From Tetragenococcus solitarius NBRC 100494 (lineage in GTDB: Bacteria > Bacillota > Bacilli > Lactobacillales > Enterococcaceae), in NCBI RefSeq assembly GCF_001544195.1, contig NZ_BCPY01000029.1, positions 1 to 33,712 of the forward strand: a stretch of 33,712 nt of DNA, read 5' to 3'. Both the position numbers and the translations under genes were made by a program. The notes under the pieces were generated by a model that was not told the DNA's origin, did no database searches, and worked only from the letters and a program-made list of their open reading frames with translations. Of the stretch, positions 31,181 to 33,712 are shown piece after piece. Numbering within the stretch: the stretch's first letter is position 1; every line of letters starts with the position of its first letter.

Positions 31181-32218
31181 ATGAAAAATAGATATAAAGT
31201 AGAACAGACCAGAAAAAATTATTTTCATTTTGAAATACCTATGACTAACAAAGAACGAGAAGTAGAAGTATTTTTGATAGAAAATTCGCAATCAAAGTTT
31301 TTATTAAAAACAAAACAAGAAAATTTTGATATTGAGCTAAATGAACTTTCTCATCGTCCTTACTTTTTGATTAAAACAGAAGAAGACCAGTATATTACAG
31401 CTGAACGAACTTTGCCTATTGAAGGTATGAATAATTTTAGAGATATGGGAGGATATGAGACTAACTCAGGAAAAACGGTATAGTGGGGAAAACTATATCG
31501 TTCCGATCATATTTATAATGCAACAGATAAAGGGATTGCTTACTTACAAACACTGGGCATTCATACTATCGTTGACTATCGTAGTAATGTAGAAACGCAA
31601 AAATACCCCAATAAGAAAATTGATGAACACGTAAAAACCTATCAGATAGATCCGTCTGCGCATGCTGCCGAATTAGCGGCTCAATTTCAATCTTCTAAAG
31701 AAGATGAAGATATAAACTTAATTAATGAAATTATTGAACAAAAAGAAAAAGGAACTTTAGTGGACCATAGTAATGTTGTCTTAACTCAATATCGTACTTT
31801 TGTGACTAAAAAAGAGTCACAACAAGCTTTTTCTAAAATGCTACAAATTGTTGCTGATCCTGACGCTCCCGCTGTAGTACAACATTGCAGAGGAGGAAAA
31901 GATCGGACCGGTTTTGGTTCCATGCTTGTTTTGGGAACATTGGGAGTGAAAAAAGAAGATTTAGTCGAAGATTATCTTTTAACTGCAAAAAATCGGATCA
32001 AAAGAAATCAGACGAAAATGGCAGGGTATAAAAAATTGACAAGTGACCCAGTCGTGTTGAATCAACTGTATTCTTTTATTGATACCAAACCAGAATTTAT
32101 TGAAGAATCGATTGACACGATTAATAATCGTTACGGCTCTATTGAAAACTACGTAAAAAAAGAATTAAAATTAACCGAACAAATGGTTCAGCAAATGAAA
32201 ACAATGTATCTAGAATAG
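31181..32218 (+). pseudogene. Tyrosine-phosphatase-family gene with an in-frame TAG
   Basis: Read through one stop, the frame gives 345 residues. The N-terminal part ends NNFRDMGGYETNSGKTV, followed by TAG at 31481-31483 (codon 101) and WGKLYRSDHIYNATDKG. This is the opening of the Y_phosphatase3 domain (pattern: NFRDLGGY, WGKLYRS). The active-site loop HCRGGKDRTG gives C236 and R242 (C-x5-R). The frame is otherwise clean to 32218. A glutamine (CAG) or lysine (AAG) codon could have become TAG. It follows IID by one base and is in the PTS operon. The family acts on phosphotyrosine, phosphoinositides or other phosphomonoesters; its role beside a PTS is unclear. The N-terminal 90 residues look like a separate small domain. 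Confidence 0.8.
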
Positions 32219-32233
32219 CGCGGAGGGAAAATC

Positions 32234-33712
32234 GTGAGTTTTGAAAATACAGAAGAACTTCGTATTTTAGCAGATGAACCTAGGCTGCAATCTTTATTTC
32301 TCCTTCTTTTTCGTCAAGAAGGTTATTTCACCAGCATGCAATTAGCAGAAGAATTAGGGGTGACTTCTCGAACGATTAAGTCTGACGTTTTATCTTTAAA
32401 ATAAATATTTTGCACAGAAGAAGTATTTATTACTTCTAAGCCATCTAAAGGTTATAAACTAGAAGTAATGAATAAAGAAGTTGAAAACAAAATCAAACAA
32501 TTTTTTCAAATTTACCCTTCAATATTAAGTGAAGGCGAGTTTGATCGTCGCGTTCGTTATATTATTCGTCGGCTTCTGTCTTCTGAAAAACCTGTCAAAG
32601 AAGAGGATATACAGGCAGAAATTTCTGTTAGCTATTCTTTAAATCATGAGATGCAAGAAGTCAAAAAAATGCTTGCAAAATACGATTTATATTTAAAAAT
32701 ACGCCCTCATTATGGCATGTATATTGAGGGCGCTCTATTCAAAAAGATTATGCTTGCTGTTCGCATGTATCGGTATTTTGATAAAAGTAACAATCATGAT
32801 TTCGGGATTAAAGCTTATAACCAACTATTTGACTGTGATGAGCTAGAAAAATCCGCAATAAGTAGGACGTTTTATGAAACGATCATTCATTCACGAATTG
32901 TATTTTCCGATATTAATGCAGAGCGTTTTATTATCTATTTATTATATTTTTGTAATTGTAAGCTACAAAAAGATACTCTTCATTTGTCTTTACCAATAAT
33001 CGATTTTGACTACTGTGCAACGGATGAGTATGAGCTAGTTGTGGAAGTGTTGCAAAAATTAAAAATCAAATTTAAGGGTTTTGACTTTACGCCAGAGGTT
33101 ATTCAATTTTTGACCTACGTAGCTATTTTTAGTACAGATTTATATCGTTTTGTTGATTGCAGCAAAGAAAATTATAATACACTGATCTTTCTAGCAGAAG
33201 AAATAAGAAACTTTATTTTAAAGGGAGTTTCTCAATATTTACAGATGGATGTTTTTGATGATTATACTTGCTTAAAAGATCTATTAAAAATTATGATCCC
33301 AATTAGCTTAAAAATAAAATTGGGCGTTTCTGATAGTATTGATTTACGCTATAAAGATATTAAAAATGAAGGGACGCAATCGTTAATTCGCTATTATAGC
33401 TCATTAGTCTATCAGGACTTTTTTCGAGTTTACCATTATTTATTTTCCAAAAGAGAACAACAGCTTATTTTTTCAACGATCCTTGGGGCAATTAATCGAA
33501 TAACTTTAAGCCATCGCAAATTACGCTTAGCGATCATTGCTATCGATGGGCGCTTGGCTACACAACCTTTGAAATTTAATTTACAACATTATTTTTCGGA
33601 ATTTATTGAACGGATTGAAACCAAAGTTTTGTATGAATTAGAAACACTAGAAAATCAGAATTTTGATTACTATTTGTGTTCTGATTATGGAAAAAAATTA
33701 AACCCAAAATTT
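32234..33712 (+). pseudogene. PRD-type transcriptional regulator, nonsense at codon 57, cut by window end
   Basis: A GTG start after GCGGAGGG begins MSFENTEELRILADEPRLQS with an HTH (TSMQLAEELGVTSRTIKSDV). TAA at 32402-32404 interrupts it after SLK. The same frame then runs open for 436 codons to the window edge: IFCTEEVFITSKPSKGYKLE, a second HTH-like part, PRD-like helical regions and the start of a possible EIIB-like domain (LRLAIIAIDGRL). Layout matches LicR/ManR-type PTS regulators. The stop probably replaces glutamine (CAA to TAA). The product up to the stop would keep only one HTH. It likely controlled the adjacent mannose-family PTS. The end of the gene is outside the window, so its domain list is incomplete. 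Confidence 0.75.

Noticed and set aside
31760-32218. Separate short phosphatase gene of about 152 aa
   Set aside because: It is the C-terminal part of one frame that runs from 31181 with a single TAG; its upstream codons match the same phosphatase family.
10753-32404. Alternative genetic code with TAA/TAG read as glutamine
   Set aside because: Normal genes across the window end in TAA or TAG followed by terminators or overlapping starts, so these codons clearly act as stops.

Overview
The window is low-GC Firmicute DNA: strong AGGAGG-type ribosome sites, many PTS sugar systems, BglG/RpiR regulators, a LacD-type aldolase and CcpA-like cre sites. It most resembles Lactobacillales, probably Enterococcaceae (Enterococcus/Tetragenococcus-like). 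The genus is an inference from gene content only. No tRNA, rRNA, IS element, phage gene or CRISPR array was seen. Almost the whole window is a carbohydrate-uptake island of successive operons.

Layout. (1) 1-2831: the tail of a decayed GH1 phospho-beta-glucosidase, an M20 ArgE/DapE-type deacylase, and a reverse-strand gene of unknown function. (2) 2972-10992: a probable single operon with a fructose-family PTS IIBC and IIA, a GH38 alpha-mannosidase (MngA/MngB-like), an RpiR regulator, a GH1 glycosidase, a ROK sugar kinase and two tiny decayed ORFs that look like a toxin-antitoxin relic. It ends at a strong terminator. (3) 11118-17388: a BglG-type regulator with its own EIIB- and EIIA-like domains, a GmhA-like SIS isomerase, Ula-type PTS IIB and IIC, and a transketolase, again closed by a terminator. 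(4) 17447-22739: an IolE-like dehydratase, two Gfo/Idh/MocA dehydrogenases, DeoC aldolase (with a cre site) and a zinc alcohol dehydrogenase. (5) 22732-27532: a divergent RpiR regulator facing a PfkB kinase, fructose-type PTS IIBC and IIA, and a LacD-type aldolase, a layout that fits tagatose- or fructose-type ketose use. (6) 27698-28324: a reverse-strand YefM/Txe toxin-antitoxin pair whose toxin is frameshifted. (7) 28414-33712: a promoter region rich in dyads, then a mannose-family PTS (IIA, IIB, IIC, IID), a tyrosine-phosphatase-like gene and a PRD-type regulator running off the window. Three of these six genes carry one in-frame stop each.

How the genes work together. Each block pairs PTS import and phosphorylation with an intracellular hydrolase, isomerase, kinase, aldolase or transketolase that feeds glycolysis or the pentose phosphate pool, plus a local regulator that probably senses the phosphosugar (RpiR SIS domain) or PTS phosphorylation state (BglG/PRD). 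The most unusual block is 11118-17305. A GmhA-type isomerase placed between a PTS regulator and a transketolase suggests catabolism of an aldose phosphate through a transketolase substrate such as sedoheptulose 7-phosphate. That pathway is a hypothesis. The other striking theme is decay: several interrupted genes have otherwise intact frames, and most interruptions can be explained as glutamine codons turned into stops.
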